Shown here: in pieces, positions 7,980 to 16,216 of the stretch
How positions within the stretch are numbered: position 1 is the stretch's first letter
How the letters are laid out: each line of letters starts with the position of its first letter
From: Lutibacter flavus
Lineage (GTDB): Bacteria > Bacteroidota > Bacteroidia > Flavobacteriales > Flavobacteriaceae
Reading direction: 5' to 3'
Length of the DNA: 64,000 bases
Assembly: GCF_900188355.1 (NCBI RefSeq)
Contig: NZ_FZNX01000001.1
Location: 1,266,003-1,330,002 of the forward strand
Translations under genes and position numbers: made by a program
The notes under the pieces: generated by a model
Database searches by the model: none
What the model was told of the DNA's origin: nothing
Seen by the model: the letters and a program-made list of their open reading frames with translations, nothing else

Positions 7980-9803
7980 ATGAAATATTTTAGGCAAATA
8001 TTAGTATATGCAAAACCGTATAAAATGTACGGTTTTTTTAACATTATTAGTAACATCTTCTATGCCCTTTTCGGAACTTTAGCATTTGTTTCGTTAATGC
8101 CAATGTTAAAGGTGCTGTTTAAAAGTGCTGAGCCAATTAATACTCCACCAGTTTATAGCGGAATTACTAAATTAGGAGACTATATTGAAAATTCTATCAA
8201 TTATTTTATTACTCAAAAAGTAAATAATGAGGGTGAATTAAAAGCCTTATTATTTATGATTGTAATTATAATTAGTACCTTTTTATTGAAAAATATTTTT
8301 GGCTATTTAGCAATGTACTTTATTACTTTTTTAAGAAATGGCGTTTTAAAAGATGTTAGAAATGATCTGTATGAAAAAACTGTTGATTTACCCCTAGCCT
8401 ACTTTTCTGAAAAAAGAAAAGGAGATATAATTGCTCGTATTTCTACTGATGTATTAGAAATTCAACATTCATTTTTATCTATTTTAGAATTAATAGTTAG
8501 AGAACCATTAATGATTCTTTTTACTATAATTGCTATGTTGGCATTAAGCCCGCAGTTAACACTATTTGTCTTTATTTTTATTCCAATAGCTGGGTTTGTA
8601 ATTTCCTTAGTTGGTAAAAAATTAAAAAAACAATCCGATAAGGTTCAAAAAGAACAAGGGCAGTTTTTATCAATTTTAGAAGAAACTTTGGGTGGCTTAA
8701 GAGTTATAAAAGGCTTTAATGCTGAAGGCTATTTTAATACAAAATTTAAAGATTCAACTTCTAGATTTTATAAATTTTCAAACTCATTATTAAACAGACA
8801 AAATTTAGCATCACCGCTGAGTGAGTTTTTAGGTATTGGCGTAATTGCCATTTTATTATGGTATGGTGGTTCATTAGTTTTAGTAGAAAAAACTTTAGCC
8901 CCCGATGCATTTATTGTCTTTATGGGATTAGCTTACAATATTTTAACTCCTGCAAAAGCAATATCAAAAGCAGTTTACGGAGTTAAAAAAGGTGATGCTG
9001 CTGCCGAAAGAGTATTGGAAATATTAAATACAAAATCCCCTTTAGCTGACAAGCCAAACGCACTTAACAAAGTGAGTTTTGATTCTGGAATTAGTTTGAA
9101 AAACATTACTTTTAAGTATGAAGATGAATATGTTCTAAAAGATTTTTCTTTAGAAATCCCAAAAGGAAAAACAGTTGCATTTGTTGGCCAATCTGGTAGT
9201 GGGAAATCAACCATTGCAAATTTATTAACTCGTTTTTACGATGTAAATGAGGGTACCATAAAAATTGATGGTATTGATATTAGAGATATTACAAAAAAAT
9301 CGCTTCGAAATTTACAAGGATTGGTTTCTCAAGATTCCATTTTATTTAACGATTCTATAAAAAGTAATATTTTATTAGGTATTGACAATAAAACTGACCA
9401 GGAAATATTGGCTGCTGCCCAAATTGCAAACGCTCATGAATTCATTAAAGAAATGCCTAATGGATACGATTCTAACATTGGAGATAGTGGAAATAAACTC
9501 TCTGGTGGTCAGAAACAACGATTAAGTATTGCGCGTGCGGTTCTAAAAAATCCTCCAATTATGATTTTGGATGAAGCTACATCAGCATTAGACACAGAAT
9601 CTGAACGATTGGTGCAGGATGCTTTAGAAAAAATGATGCAAAATAGAACTTCGGTTGTAATTGCACATAGACTTTCTACGATTCAAAAAGCCGATCTAAT
9701 TGTGGTTTTACAAAAAGGTAAAATTATTGAACAAGGAACTCACAATGAACTAATTGCAAATAATAACGTTTATAAAAAATTAGTTGAAATGCAATCACTT
9801 TAG
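7980..9803 (+). CDS. ABC exporter, MsbA-like (fused transmembrane and ATPase domains)
   Basis: A 607-residue half-transporter expected to work as a homodimer in the inner membrane. The N-terminal ~330 residues hold the type I exporter membrane domain with six helices. The ATPase domain has Walker A VGQSGSGKS near 402-410, signature LSGGQKQR near 506, Walker B IMILDEATSALD near 524-535 and the switch histidine in VIAHRLST near 560. MsbA-type proteins flip lipid A core; the Bacteroidota branch may carry lipids, peptides or drugs, so the substrate is inferred. It follows phosphoglucomutase by 28 bases and converges on the CCA-adding enzyme with no evident terminator hairpin. Confidence 0.9.
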   Translation: MKYFRQILVYAKPYKMYGFFNIISNIFYALFGTLAFVSLMPMLKVLFKSAEPINTPPVYSGITKLGDYIENSINYFITQKVNNEGELKALLFMIVIIISTFLLKNIFGYLAMYFITFLRNGVLKDVRNDLYEKTVDLPLAYFSEKRKGDIIARISTDVLEIQHSFLSILELIVREPLMILFTIIAMLALSPQLTLFVFIFIPIAGFVISLVGKKLKKQSDKVQKEQGQFLSILEETLGGLRVIKGFNAEGYFNTKFKDSTSRFYKFSNSLLNRQNLASPLSEFLGIGVIAILLWYGGSLVLVEKTLAPDAFIVFMGLAYNILTPAKAISKAVYGVKKGDAAAERVLEILNTKSPLADKPNALNKVSFDSGISLKNITFKYEDEYVLKDFSLEIPKGKTVAFVGQSGSGKSTIANLLTRFYDVNEGTIKIDGIDIRDITKKSLRNLQGLVSQDSILFNDSIKSNILLGIDNKTDQEILAAAQIANAHEFIKEMPNGYDSNIGDSGNKLSGGQKQRLSIARAVLKNPPIMILDEATSALDTESERLVQDALEKMMQNRTSVVIAHRLSTIQKADLIVVLQKGKIIEQGTHNELIANNNVYKKLVEMQSL

Positions 9804-9843
9804 AGTTCACTTCTGCTTTAATATTTGCGTTTGTCTTTTTAAG

Positions 9844-11268
9844 TTATTCTCTTTTCAACCCTAATTTTTCAGCACGTTTTAGCATAAAAGCATAGGCTTC
9901 GTCATAATCATTGGCAATATTTCCATCTAAAATGGCTTCTTTAATAGCATCTTTTATCTGTCCAATTTCACGGCAAGGTTTTAAATTAAAAGTTTCCATA
10001 ATTAGTTCTCCAGAAATTGGTGGTTGAAAATTACGAACGTGATCACGTTCTTCCACTTCTTTAATTTTATCTCTAACAATTTTAAAGTTGTTATGATATT
10101 TCTGAAATTTAACTGGATTTTTTGTAGTAATATCCGCTTCGCACAAAGTCATTAGACTATCGATATCCTCACCAGTATCAAAAACCAAGCGTCTAACCGC
10201 AGCATCCGTAACATTTGAGGCCAAAACAATTGGTCTAGAACTTAAAAACACCATCTTTTGAACAAATTTCATTTTATTATTTAAAGGCATTTTTAATCTT
10301 TTAAATAATTTATAGACCATTTTAGATCCAACAAATTCGTGACTATGAAATGTCCAACCAACCTTTTTATCAAATTTTTTAGTTGGTGCTTTTCCAATAT
10401 CGTGTAATAATGCAGCCCATCGAAGCCATAAATCATCAGTTGTTCTGGCAATATTATCCACCACTTCCAAGGTATGATAAAAATTGTCTTTATGTTTTTG
10501 ACCTTCAACCTCATCAACACCTTGTAAATTTGTTAATTCAGGTAAAAAACGTTCTAACAATTTAGTTTTATGCAACAATAAAAAGCCAACAGAAGGAACA
10601 TCAGACAGTATAATTTTATTCAATTCATCAATTATTCGTTCTCGTGTAATTATGTCTAATCTTTCAGCATTTCTAGTAATTGCATTTAAAGATTCCTCTT
10701 CAATTATAAAATTTAATTGTGATGCAAAACGAATTGCACGCATCATCCTTAAAGGATCATCAGAATACGTAATATCTGGATTTAAAGGAGTTTTAATAAT
10801 CTTAGATTCTAAATCTTTAATACCATTAAACGAATCTAATAATGCTCCAAAATTGTCCTTATTTAAACTTAAAGCCAACGCATTTATGGTAAAATCTCTC
10901 CTGTTTTGATCGTCTTGTAAAGTTCCATCTTCGACAACAGGATTTCTGCTATCTTCATTATAAGATTCTTTTCTCGCTCCAACAAATTCAATTTCAATAT
11001 CACTATAACGTAACATCGCAGTACCATAGGTTTTAAAAACCTTTACTTTTGGTTTTTTAGGTAATAATCTGGCAACTTCCTTAGCCAACTCTATTCCACT
11101 GCCAACAGCAACAATATCAATATCTTTTGGCGTTCCTCTTTTTAAAAAATAATCACGTACAAAACCTCCAATTACATAAGAATCTAGCTGTAAATTTTTC
11201 GAAGCTTTTGAAATATATTCAAAAATTGGATGCGATAATGCACCTTTGTATGTTTTGCTATCTGACAT
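9844..11268 (-). CDS. cca: CCA-adding tRNA nucleotidyltransferase with HD domain
   Basis: Adds or repairs the 3' CCA end of tRNAs. The ATG at 11268 gives MSDSKTYKGALSHPIFEYI and about 474 residues; the longer frame to 11310 runs into a hairpin repeat and is unlikely. The class II nucleotidyltransferase head shows GGFVRD (34-39) and the catalytic carboxylates D-I-D (Asp49, Asp51). The tRNA-binding neck and arm follow, then a C-terminal HD domain with LLHDIGK, which may act as a phosphohydrolase. The family also contains poly(A) polymerases, but this layout is the normal CCA enzyme in Bacteroidota. It is the last gene of the minus-strand group that starts at 13656. Confidence 0.92.
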   Translation of the reverse strand: MSDSKTYKGALSHPIFEYISKASKNLQLDSYVIGGFVRDYFLKRGTPKDIDIVAVGSGIELAKEVARLLPKKPKVKVFKTYGTAMLRYSDIEIEFVGARKESYNEDSRNPVVEDGTLQDDQNRRDFTINALALSLNKDNFGALLDSFNGIKDLESKIIKTPLNPDITYSDDPLRMMRAIRFASQLNFIIEEESLNAITRNAERLDIITRERIIDELNKIILSDVPSVGFLLLHKTKLLERFLPELTNLQGVDEVEGQKHKDNFYHTLEVVDNIARTTDDLWLRWAALLHDIGKAPTKKFDKKVGWTFHSHEFVGSKMVYKLFKRLKMPLNNKMKFVQKMVFLSSRPIVLASNVTDAAVRRLVFDTGEDIDSLMTLCEADITTKNPVKFQKYHNNFKIVRDKIKEVEERDHVRNFQPPISGELIMETFNLKPCREIGQIKDAIKEAILDGNIANDYDEAYAFMLKRAEKLGLKRE

Positions 11269-11304
11269 ATTTTCTAATATCAAAGTCCTTAAAAATATTA
11301 AGAA

Positions 11305-11333
11305 CGTCATTCTGAACTCGTTTCAGGTTGACG
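11305..11333. repeat. Short CGTCA-ended hairpin repeat
   Basis: CGTCATTCTGA (11305-11315) pairs with TCAGGTTGACG (11323-11333), with two mismatches and a 7-base loop. It lies between tsaC and cca and shares its ends with the hairpins near 678, 52361 and 61303. Confidence 0.65.
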
Positions 11334-11371
11334 AAAACTTTTTACTTTATAAACTTCGGTTTTGTTTTAAA

Positions 11372-11935
11372 TTATTTGCGAAGAACTATTATTTCCCCAT
11401 TATCAGCTACTTTTAAAATTGTAGATGATTTATCATTCACTTTTTCGCGTTGCAAATTTACAATATAGTCTACGCTATCCAAAATTGCAGTATCAATTTC
11501 TTTAAAACAATTTGGTGTTTGGTTTCCGCTCACGTTTGCCGAAGTAGAAACAATAGGTTTTCCAAAAGCAGTAATTAGTTGCTTACAAAATTCATTCTCT
11601 GGAATTCTAATAGCTACGGTATTATCTTCAGCAACCACATTTTTTGCCAGACCAATAGGATTGTTATAAATAATTGTAGTTGGATTTTTTGAAGTTTTTA
11701 ATAATTCAATTAAATTTTTTGAAACTGAAGGAATGTACTGTTTGAGCATTTCAATTCCATCTACCAATATAATCAAGCTTTTACTTTCGGAACGTTTTTT
11801 AATTTCAAAAACCTTTGCAACCGCTTCTTTATCAGTTGCATCACAACCAATTCCCCAAACCGTATCCGTTGGGTACAACAAAATTTGTTGACTCCTCAAT
11901 ACTTTTAACGCACTATTTATTTCTGATGTAATCAT
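11372..11935 (-). CDS. tsaC: L-threonylcarbamoyladenylate synthase (Sua5/YrdC family)
   Basis: Uses threonine, bicarbonate and ATP to make threonylcarbamoyl-AMP, the precursor of t6A37 in tRNAs reading ANN codons. The 187-residue protein is the short, single-domain YrdC form. It shows YPTDTVWGIGCDA (21-33), the basic KKRSESKSL segment that grips the nucleotide (46-54), IRIPEN, and the conserved STSANVSG near 143. It begins 2 bases after the TagB-like gene ends, so they are cotranscribed. The t6A product is the substrate for the MtaB methylthiotransferase encoded at 55823 in the same window. Confidence 0.93.
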   Translation of the reverse strand: MITSEINSALKVLRSQQILLYPTDTVWGIGCDATDKEAVAKVFEIKKRSESKSLIILVDGIEMLKQYIPSVSKNLIELLKTSKNPTTIIYNNPIGLAKNVVAEDNTVAIRIPENEFCKQLITAFGKPIVSTSANVSGNQTPNCFKEIDTAILDSVDYIVNLQREKVNDKSSTILKVADNGEIIVLRK

Positions 11936-11937
11936 TC

Positions 11938-12972
11938 CTATTTTCCAAATATTTTATGAATTTTTAATCGACGTAAAAATGATAATTTTCTCTTTTCCGG
12001 CACTCCATTTTCAATAATATAAATAGAAACTGCTTCAACCATTCTTTCTGCTGACTTACCATCGTTATATGGATGATATTCTGAAACAATTTGTTGTCTT
12101 TGCTCTCTAAAATTATCTTCTGTTAAGTTCGATTTAATTTTGTCTGAAAGGTTTTTGTATTCTTTGGAATCATCCCATTGAATATTTTTTGAGCTACTTT
12201 TAAACGTAATTACTGGTTTATCCAATAATAAAAACTCATAAACAACAGAAGATGTATCACTTATCATAATATCAGCCATTAATAAAAACTTAATGATATT
12301 TCGTTCTTCTTCAACAATAATATTTTCATTTTCAGTAGCCAATTGTTTGTAACTTTCAATCAATTCAACTGACATTAAATCGTGAAACTTTACCAAAATT
12401 AAATATTCTTTATTTTTAGCAAGTTCTTTAAATTCATCAATTAAAAAACCACCTGATGTTAATGATGGAGAAAAAGTTGGTGCATATAACACAATTTTAC
12501 AGGCATCATACTTACTTAATAATGCTGTTTTTTCTGAATCATATTTATGCAATTCTTTCCCATAAATATCTATTTTAGGCCAGCCTGTTTCTAAAACTTC
12601 AAAATCTTTATATTTCTTTTTTAGTTCTAAAAATTTTCGAGTAAAAAATGGCCCCTGAGTTAAGTATAAATCAAAATAATGACGAATTCTAAAATGGCCT
12701 TTTTTCTCTCCTGCAAATCCGTGAAAAATTTGAACTTTTAATCCACGTAAATAGTAAGGAACTTCATTTCCAGGAACAAATATAGCGTCGCTTTTAAATT
12801 CTTTTACTTCGTTCATGTTAGAAGTAAAAGGCTCGTTTTTAAAAGGAAATTTATCTTTTATAGGTTCGTTTACAAACCACAAATACTCATAATCCTTTTC
12901 TTTTAAAACCTGCATAATAGGTTCTAAAATTCCAAAAGCATAAGGATTCTGACAAAAAAGTACTATTTTCAA
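11938..12972 (-). CDS. CDP-glycerol glycerophosphotransferase-like protein (TagB/TagF family)
   Basis: A 344-residue protein of the glycerophosphotransferase superfamily, which in Gram-positives transfers glycerol phosphate from CDP-glycerol onto lipid-linked sugars. The GT-B-like layout is visible: N-terminal KIVLFCQNPYAFG, the HGFAGEKKGHFR loop near 85-96 (equivalent to the HGxP loop of TagF), APTFSPSL, and the C-terminal donor-binding ISDTSSVVYEFLLLDKPVI near 236-254. It lacks the extra domains of TagF polymerases, so a single-unit transfer is more likely. It lies 3 bases after a LicC-like nucleotidyltransferase that could supply a CDP-activated group. Gram-negative members are rarely studied; the acceptor is unknown. 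Confidence 0.75.
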   Translation of the reverse strand: MKIVLFCQNPYAFGILEPIMQVLKEKDYEYLWFVNEPIKDKFPFKNEPFTSNMNEVKEFKSDAIFVPGNEVPYYLRGLKVQIFHGFAGEKKGHFRIRHYFDLYLTQGPFFTRKFLELKKKYKDFEVLETGWPKIDIYGKELHKYDSEKTALLSKYDACKIVLYAPTFSPSLTSGGFLIDEFKELAKNKEYLILVKFHDLMSVELIESYKQLATENENIIVEEERNIIKFLLMADIMISDTSSVVYEFLLLDKPVITFKSSSKNIQWDDSKEYKNLSDKIKSNLTEDNFREQRQQIVSEYHPYNDGKSAERMVEAVSIYIIENGVPEKRKLSFLRRLKIHKIFGK

Positions 12973-12975
12973 AAT

Positions 12976-13656
12976 CTAAACTATTTTGTTGGCATTTTGT
13001 AAATCTTCTTCGAAATCAACCTCAATACAATTGTATTTTGAAATATCTATGGCTTTGATTTTTAAATTGTCCTGAGCGATTCCATTTTCCAAACCTTTCT
13101 CAAAATAATCATTGGCATCGCATTTTTCCAATTGAGAAATAAAAATATCTAAATCCTTCTTCGAAATAAAGTTAATTCCAACTGCTTCACCTAAACCATT
13201 TTTCACTTCTTTAGAAAGCTCATTTACAAAACCATCTTTAAGCGTGTATTTAACTTCCTCATCTGCAACACTTAAGGTGTTTACAGCTATAAAAGAGTTG
13301 TTTTTTTTAATATCATCAATTAAAACAGAAAGTAATTTTTCATCAAAAACAACATCTCCATTAAACCATAATACTGATTTACCTTTATGTTTTTTTAATG
13401 CCTGCAGTAAACTTTTTGAAGTATTTGTTTGATCGAAAAACGGATTGTAAACATAATTTACTTCAGGAAAACGTTCCATTATTAAATCTTTTTTAAATCC
13501 TACAACCGTTGTTACATCATTGATATCAAAATATTTTGAGATGTTTTTTAGCTGTTTAGCCATAATACTTTCTCCATCTTTTAGTGGAGTTAATGGTTTT
13601 GGAAAAGGATTTCCAAGCCTAGATCCAATACCTGCGGCTAAAATAATAATCTTCAA
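12976..13656 (-). CDS. NTP transferase, LicC/GlmU-like sugar- or choline-phosphate nucleotidyltransferase
   Basis: A 226-residue cytosolic nucleotidyltransferase with the GT-A signature ILAAGIGSRLG (5-15), the substrate lysine loop PKPLTPL, and the metal-site strand VLWFNGDVVFD near 89-99. Size and spacing resemble LicC and related CDP-choline or CDP-polyol synthases rather than MobA. It starts the minus-strand operon NTP transferase - TagB-like - tsaC - cca, with a TATTTTTG-type box just upstream. Pairing with a CDP-glycerol-type transferase suggests it activates a phosphorylated alcohol or aminoalcohol as a CDP derivative; the exact substrate is inference. Confidence 0.72.
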   Translation of the reverse strand: MKIIILAAGIGSRLGNPFPKPLTPLKDGESIMAKQLKNISKYFDINDVTTVVGFKKDLIMERFPEVNYVYNPFFDQTNTSKSLLQALKKHKGKSVLWFNGDVVFDEKLLSVLIDDIKKNNSFIAVNTLSVADEEVKYTLKDGFVNELSKEVKNGLGEAVGINFISKKDLDIFISQLEKCDANDYFEKGLENGIAQDNLKIKAIDISKYNCIEVDFEEDLQNANKIV

Positions 13657-13689
13657 TGTATTATAAATTTAAGTTTCAATTATAAAATA

Positions 13690-13697
13690 CAAAAATA
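13690..13697 (-). promoter_or_regulatory. Candidate -7 element (TATTTTTG) for the LicC-like operon
   Basis: On the minus strand TATTTTTG matches TAnnTTTG and lies 33 bases before the ATG at 13656, downstream of the dapD terminator. No -33 TTG is clear. Confidence 0.5.
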
Positions 13698-13749
13698 GAA
13701 TATTAAATTTTAATTATGTTAACATTTTAAAATCGTTAAGTAAGATGCA

Positions 13750-13780
13750 AAAAAAAGCTCCAACATTTGTTGGAGCTTTA
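13750..13780 (-). terminator. Rho-independent terminator of dapD
   Basis: A 9-bp perfect stem AGCTCCAAC/GTTGGAGCT (13756-13764 and 13769-13777) with a 4-base loop. The A-run on its left becomes a T-run on the minus strand, terminating dapD before the LicC-like operon. Confidence 0.85.
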
Positions 13781-13795
13781 ATTAATAGTTAATTT

Positions 13796-14611
13796 TTAAA
13801 CGGCAACATCGTTCTCACGAAGTGCATCATTTAAACTCGTCTTTTTATTTGTACTTTCTTTTCTTTTTCCAATAATTAAAGCACAAGGAACACTGTAAGT
13901 TCCCGCTTTAAACTTTTTAGGATAACTACCTGGAATTACAACAGAACGTTCAGGAACTTCTCCTCTCATTTCAACTGGTTCATCACCCGTTATATCAATT
14001 ATTTTAGTACTCATTGTTAAAACAACATTTGCTCCCAAAACCGCTTCTTTTTTAACTCTAACACCTTCAACAACAATACAACGAGAACCAACAAATACAT
14101 TATCTTCTATAATTACTGGCGCTGCTTGCAATGGTTCTAAAACACCACCAATACCTACTCCTCCACTTAAATGAACATTTTTTCCAATTTGAGCACAACT
14201 ACCTACAGTAGCCCAAGTATCAACCATTGTTCCTTCATCTACATAAGCTCCAATATTTACATAACTCGGCATTAAAATAGTTCCTGCAGAAATATAAGAA
14301 CCGTGACGTGCAACTGCGTGAGGTACAACTCTAATCCCTTTTTCTTTATAACCACTTTTTAAAGGTATTTTATCATGATATTCAAAAATACCAACTTCTA
14401 TAGTTTCCATTTTTTGAATTGGAAAATAAAGCACAACTGCCTTTTTTACCCATTCATTCACTTGCCAGCCACCTTCAATAGGTTCGGCAACACGTAAAGT
14501 TCCACTATCTAATAAATTTACAACCTCACGAATTGTATTTTGTGTAATTTCTTCTTTTAATAACTCTCTATTATCCCAAGCTTTTTCAATAATCTCTCTA
14601 ATTGCTTTCAT
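13796..14611 (-). CDS. dapD: 2,3,4,5-tetrahydropyridine-2,6-dicarboxylate N-succinyltransferase
   Basis: Catalyses the succinyl-CoA-dependent step of the lysine and meso-diaminopimelate pathway, needed for peptidoglycan. The 271-residue length is typical. The N-terminal helical domain contains EGGWQVNEWVKKAVVLYFP. The left-handed beta-helix follows with hexapeptide-type repeats: ARHGSYISAGTILMPSYVN, GAYVDEGTMVDTWATVGSC and GGVGIGGVLEPLQA, which is the DapD hallmark. It is monocistronic, between a good promoter (TTG, 22 bases, TATATTTG) and its own terminator, and is divergent from ruvX. Confidence 0.96.
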   Translation of the reverse strand: MKAIREIIEKAWDNRELLKEEITQNTIREVVNLLDSGTLRVAEPIEGGWQVNEWVKKAVVLYFPIQKMETIEVGIFEYHDKIPLKSGYKEKGIRVVPHAVARHGSYISAGTILMPSYVNIGAYVDEGTMVDTWATVGSCAQIGKNVHLSGGVGIGGVLEPLQAAPVIIEDNVFVGSRCIVVEGVRVKKEAVLGANVVLTMSTKIIDITGDEPVEMRGEVPERSVVIPGSYPKKFKAGTYSVPCALIIGKRKESTNKKTSLNDALRENDVAV

Positions 14612-14637
14612 GTTCCTTTTATAATTCTTTATTTACG

Positions 14638-14670
14638 CAAATATAAAACTTAAAATAGTATTTCGTCCAA
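14638..14670 (-). promoter_or_regulatory. Bacteroidota promoter of dapD
   Basis: On the minus strand TTG (14670-14668), 22 bases, then TATATTTG (14645-14638). The -7 element ends 26 bases before the dapD ATG. It is nested against the opposite-facing ruvX element at 14677-14684, so the two promoters share DNA. Confidence 0.65.
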
Positions 14671-14676
14671 AATGCG

Positions 14677-14684
14677 TAAATTTG
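14677..14684 (+). promoter_or_regulatory. Candidate -7 element (TAAATTTG) for ruvX
   Basis: TAAATTTG matches TAnnTTTG. It overlaps the upstream-most TTG of the open frame (14682), which therefore cannot be the translation start. This supports the TTG at 14712. Confidence 0.55.
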
Positions 14685-14711
14685 CACAACTTTATAAATA
14701 ATGTTAACGTA

Positions 14712-15122
14712 TTGGCACGAATTTTAGCTATTGATTATGGTGAAAAAAGAACTGGAATTGCTGTAACTGATGAACTTCAGATTATAGCTTCCGGACTTAC
14801 AACCATTGCCACAAAAAATATTTTTTCCTTTTTAACTGAATATTTAAAAAGTGAAAATGTCGAATTATTTATTGTTGGAGAACCTAAACAAATGAATAAT
14901 AAAGAAAGTGAAAGTGAACAATTTATTAAGCCATTTGTAGAAAAACTGAGCTTAACTTTTCCTAAGATTCCAATAAAAAGAATAGATGAACGTTTTACTT
15001 CAAAAATGGCATTTCAATCGATGATAGATAGCGGATTGAAGAAAAAACAACGCCAGAATAAAGCTTTAATAGATGAAATAAGTGCTACATTAATTTTGCA
15101 ATCTTACCTTTATAACAAATAA
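14712..15122 (+). CDS. ruvX: YqgF/RuvX family Holliday-junction-resolvase-like 16S pre-rRNA nuclease
   Basis: RNase H-fold nuclease whose E. coli relative YqgF processes the 5' end of pre-16S rRNA. The frame is open from 14682, but the conserved start ARILAIDYGEKRTGIAV begins right after a TTG at 14712, giving 136 residues, the family norm. The nearby ATG at 14701 is out of frame. Catalytic features are Asp8 in AIDYGEKRTG, the glutamate region EPKQ, IDERFTSKMA, and Asp in DEISATLILQSYL. It is followed by def after 76 bases with its own promoter and is divergent from dapD. Confidence 0.9.
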   Translation: MARILAIDYGEKRTGIAVTDELQIIASGLTTIATKNIFSFLTEYLKSENVELFIVGEPKQMNNKESESEQFIKPFVEKLSLTFPKIPIKRIDERFTSKMAFQSMIDSGLKKKQRQNKALIDEISATLILQSYLYNK

Positions 15123-15149
15123 ACAATTTGTTAATAATTATATAATCTT

Positions 15150-15180
15150 TTGACATATAGCCTGATTATTTGTAATTTTG
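15150..15180 (+). promoter_or_regulatory. Bacteroidota promoter of the def operon
   Basis: TTG (15150-15152), 20 bases, TAATTTTG (15173-15180), a full consensus match, ending 18 bases before the def ATG at 15199. Expected to drive def, the DUF5606 gene and possibly the LicD-like gene. Confidence 0.75.
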
Positions 15181-15198
15181 CAAACCAAAAAAAATTAA

Positions 15199-15786
15199 AT
15201 GATATTACCAATTATAGCATATGGAGATCCTGTCTTAAGAAAAGTAGGAGTTGATATTGATAAGGATTACCCTAATCTAGGCGAACTTATTGATAACATG
15301 AGAGAAACAATGGTGAATGCACAAGGTGTTGGTTTAGCTGCACCTCAAATTGGAAAAGCTATTAGATTATTTATTATCAACGCTACACCTTTTAGTGAAG
15401 ATGAAGAATTAGAAGAAAATGAACGAGAATTTTTATCTAATTTCGATAAGGTTTTTATAAATGCTAAAATATTAAAAGAAGAAGGAGATGAATGGGCTTT
15501 TAATGAGGGTTGTTTAAGTATTCCTGATATTAGAGAAGATGTTTTTAGAGAGGAAAAAGTAACTATTGAGTATTTAGATGAGAATTTTGAAAAACATGTT
15601 GATGTTATAGATGGCATTGCAGCCAGAATTGTTCAACATGAATACGACCATATTGAAGGCGTTTTATTTACTGATAAAATTTCATCTTTAAAAAAACGAT
15701 TATTAAAAAAGAAATTAGAAAATATTACTAAGGGAATTGTAAAAGCTGATTATAGAATGAAGTTCCCAATGCTAAAAAGAAAATAA
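15199..15786 (+). CDS. def: Peptide deformylase
   Basis: Metalloenzyme that removes the formyl group from the initiator methionine of nascent proteins. All three motifs are present: GVGLAAPQIG (motif I), EGCLSIP with metal ligand Cys105 (motif II), and QHEYDHIEG with His147, Glu148 and His151 (motif III). The 195 residues include an acidic insertion (EDEELEENERE) after motif I, which I associate with flavobacterial sequences. It is followed by the DUF5606 gene after 4 bases. Confidence 0.96.
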   Translation: MILPIIAYGDPVLRKVGVDIDKDYPNLGELIDNMRETMVNAQGVGLAAPQIGKAIRLFIINATPFSEDEELEENEREFLSNFDKVFINAKILKEEGDEWAFNEGCLSIPDIREDVFREEKVTIEYLDENFEKHVDVIDGIAARIVQHEYDHIEGVLFTDKISSLKKRLLKKKLENITKGIVKADYRMKFPMLKRK

Positions 15787-15790
15787 ATAT

Positions 15791-16213
15791 ATGGAATTAA
15801 AAGATATTGTATCTGTGAATGGAAAACCGGGATTGTATGAAATTAAAGCACAATCTAAAGGTGGTATTATTGTTGAATCTTTATTAGACGGAAAAAAAAT
15901 ACCTGTTACCGTTACTCATAATATTAGCGCACTAAATGAAATTGCAATTTATACCTATGAAGAAGAAATTCCTTTGCGAATTATTTTTAAAAGTATTGGA
16001 GAAAAAGAAAACGGTAAAGAAGCAATTAGCCACAAAGAAAATGGTAAAGTTTTAACTTCATATTTTAGAGAAATTTTACCAAATTTTGATGAAGAACGTG
16101 TTTACACTTCAAACATTAAAAAAGTATTGCAGTGGTATAATTTATTAGCATCTAAAAATTTCGATTTCACCGCAATTAAAGAAGTGGAAGATGAAGTTGA
16201 AGAGAGCTCTTAA
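15791..16213 (+). CDS. DUF5606 family protein, function unknown
   Basis: A 140-residue soluble protein. The N-terminal ~70 residues (KDIVSVNGKPGLYEIKAQSK, then VESLLDGKKIPV) look like a small beta-barrel, and a helical part with SYFREILPNFDEERVY and KKVLQWYNLL follows. I recall this family, DUF5606, sitting between def and mazG in many flavobacteria. Its 4-base spacing from def suggests a translation-linked or housekeeping job, but nothing shows an activity. The C-terminus is acidic (VEDEVEESS). Confidence 0.82.
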   Translation: MELKDIVSVNGKPGLYEIKAQSKGGIIVESLLDGKKIPVTVTHNISALNEIAIYTYEEEIPLRIIFKSIGEKENGKEAISHKENGKVLTSYFREILPNFDEERVYTSNIKKVLQWYNLLASKNFDFTAIKEVEDEVEESS

Positions 16214-16216
16214 CTG

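Noticed and set aside
14701-14703. ATG as the start of ruvX
   Set aside because: It is out of frame with the conserved ARILAIDYGEKRTG; the in-frame TTG at 14712 is preferred.
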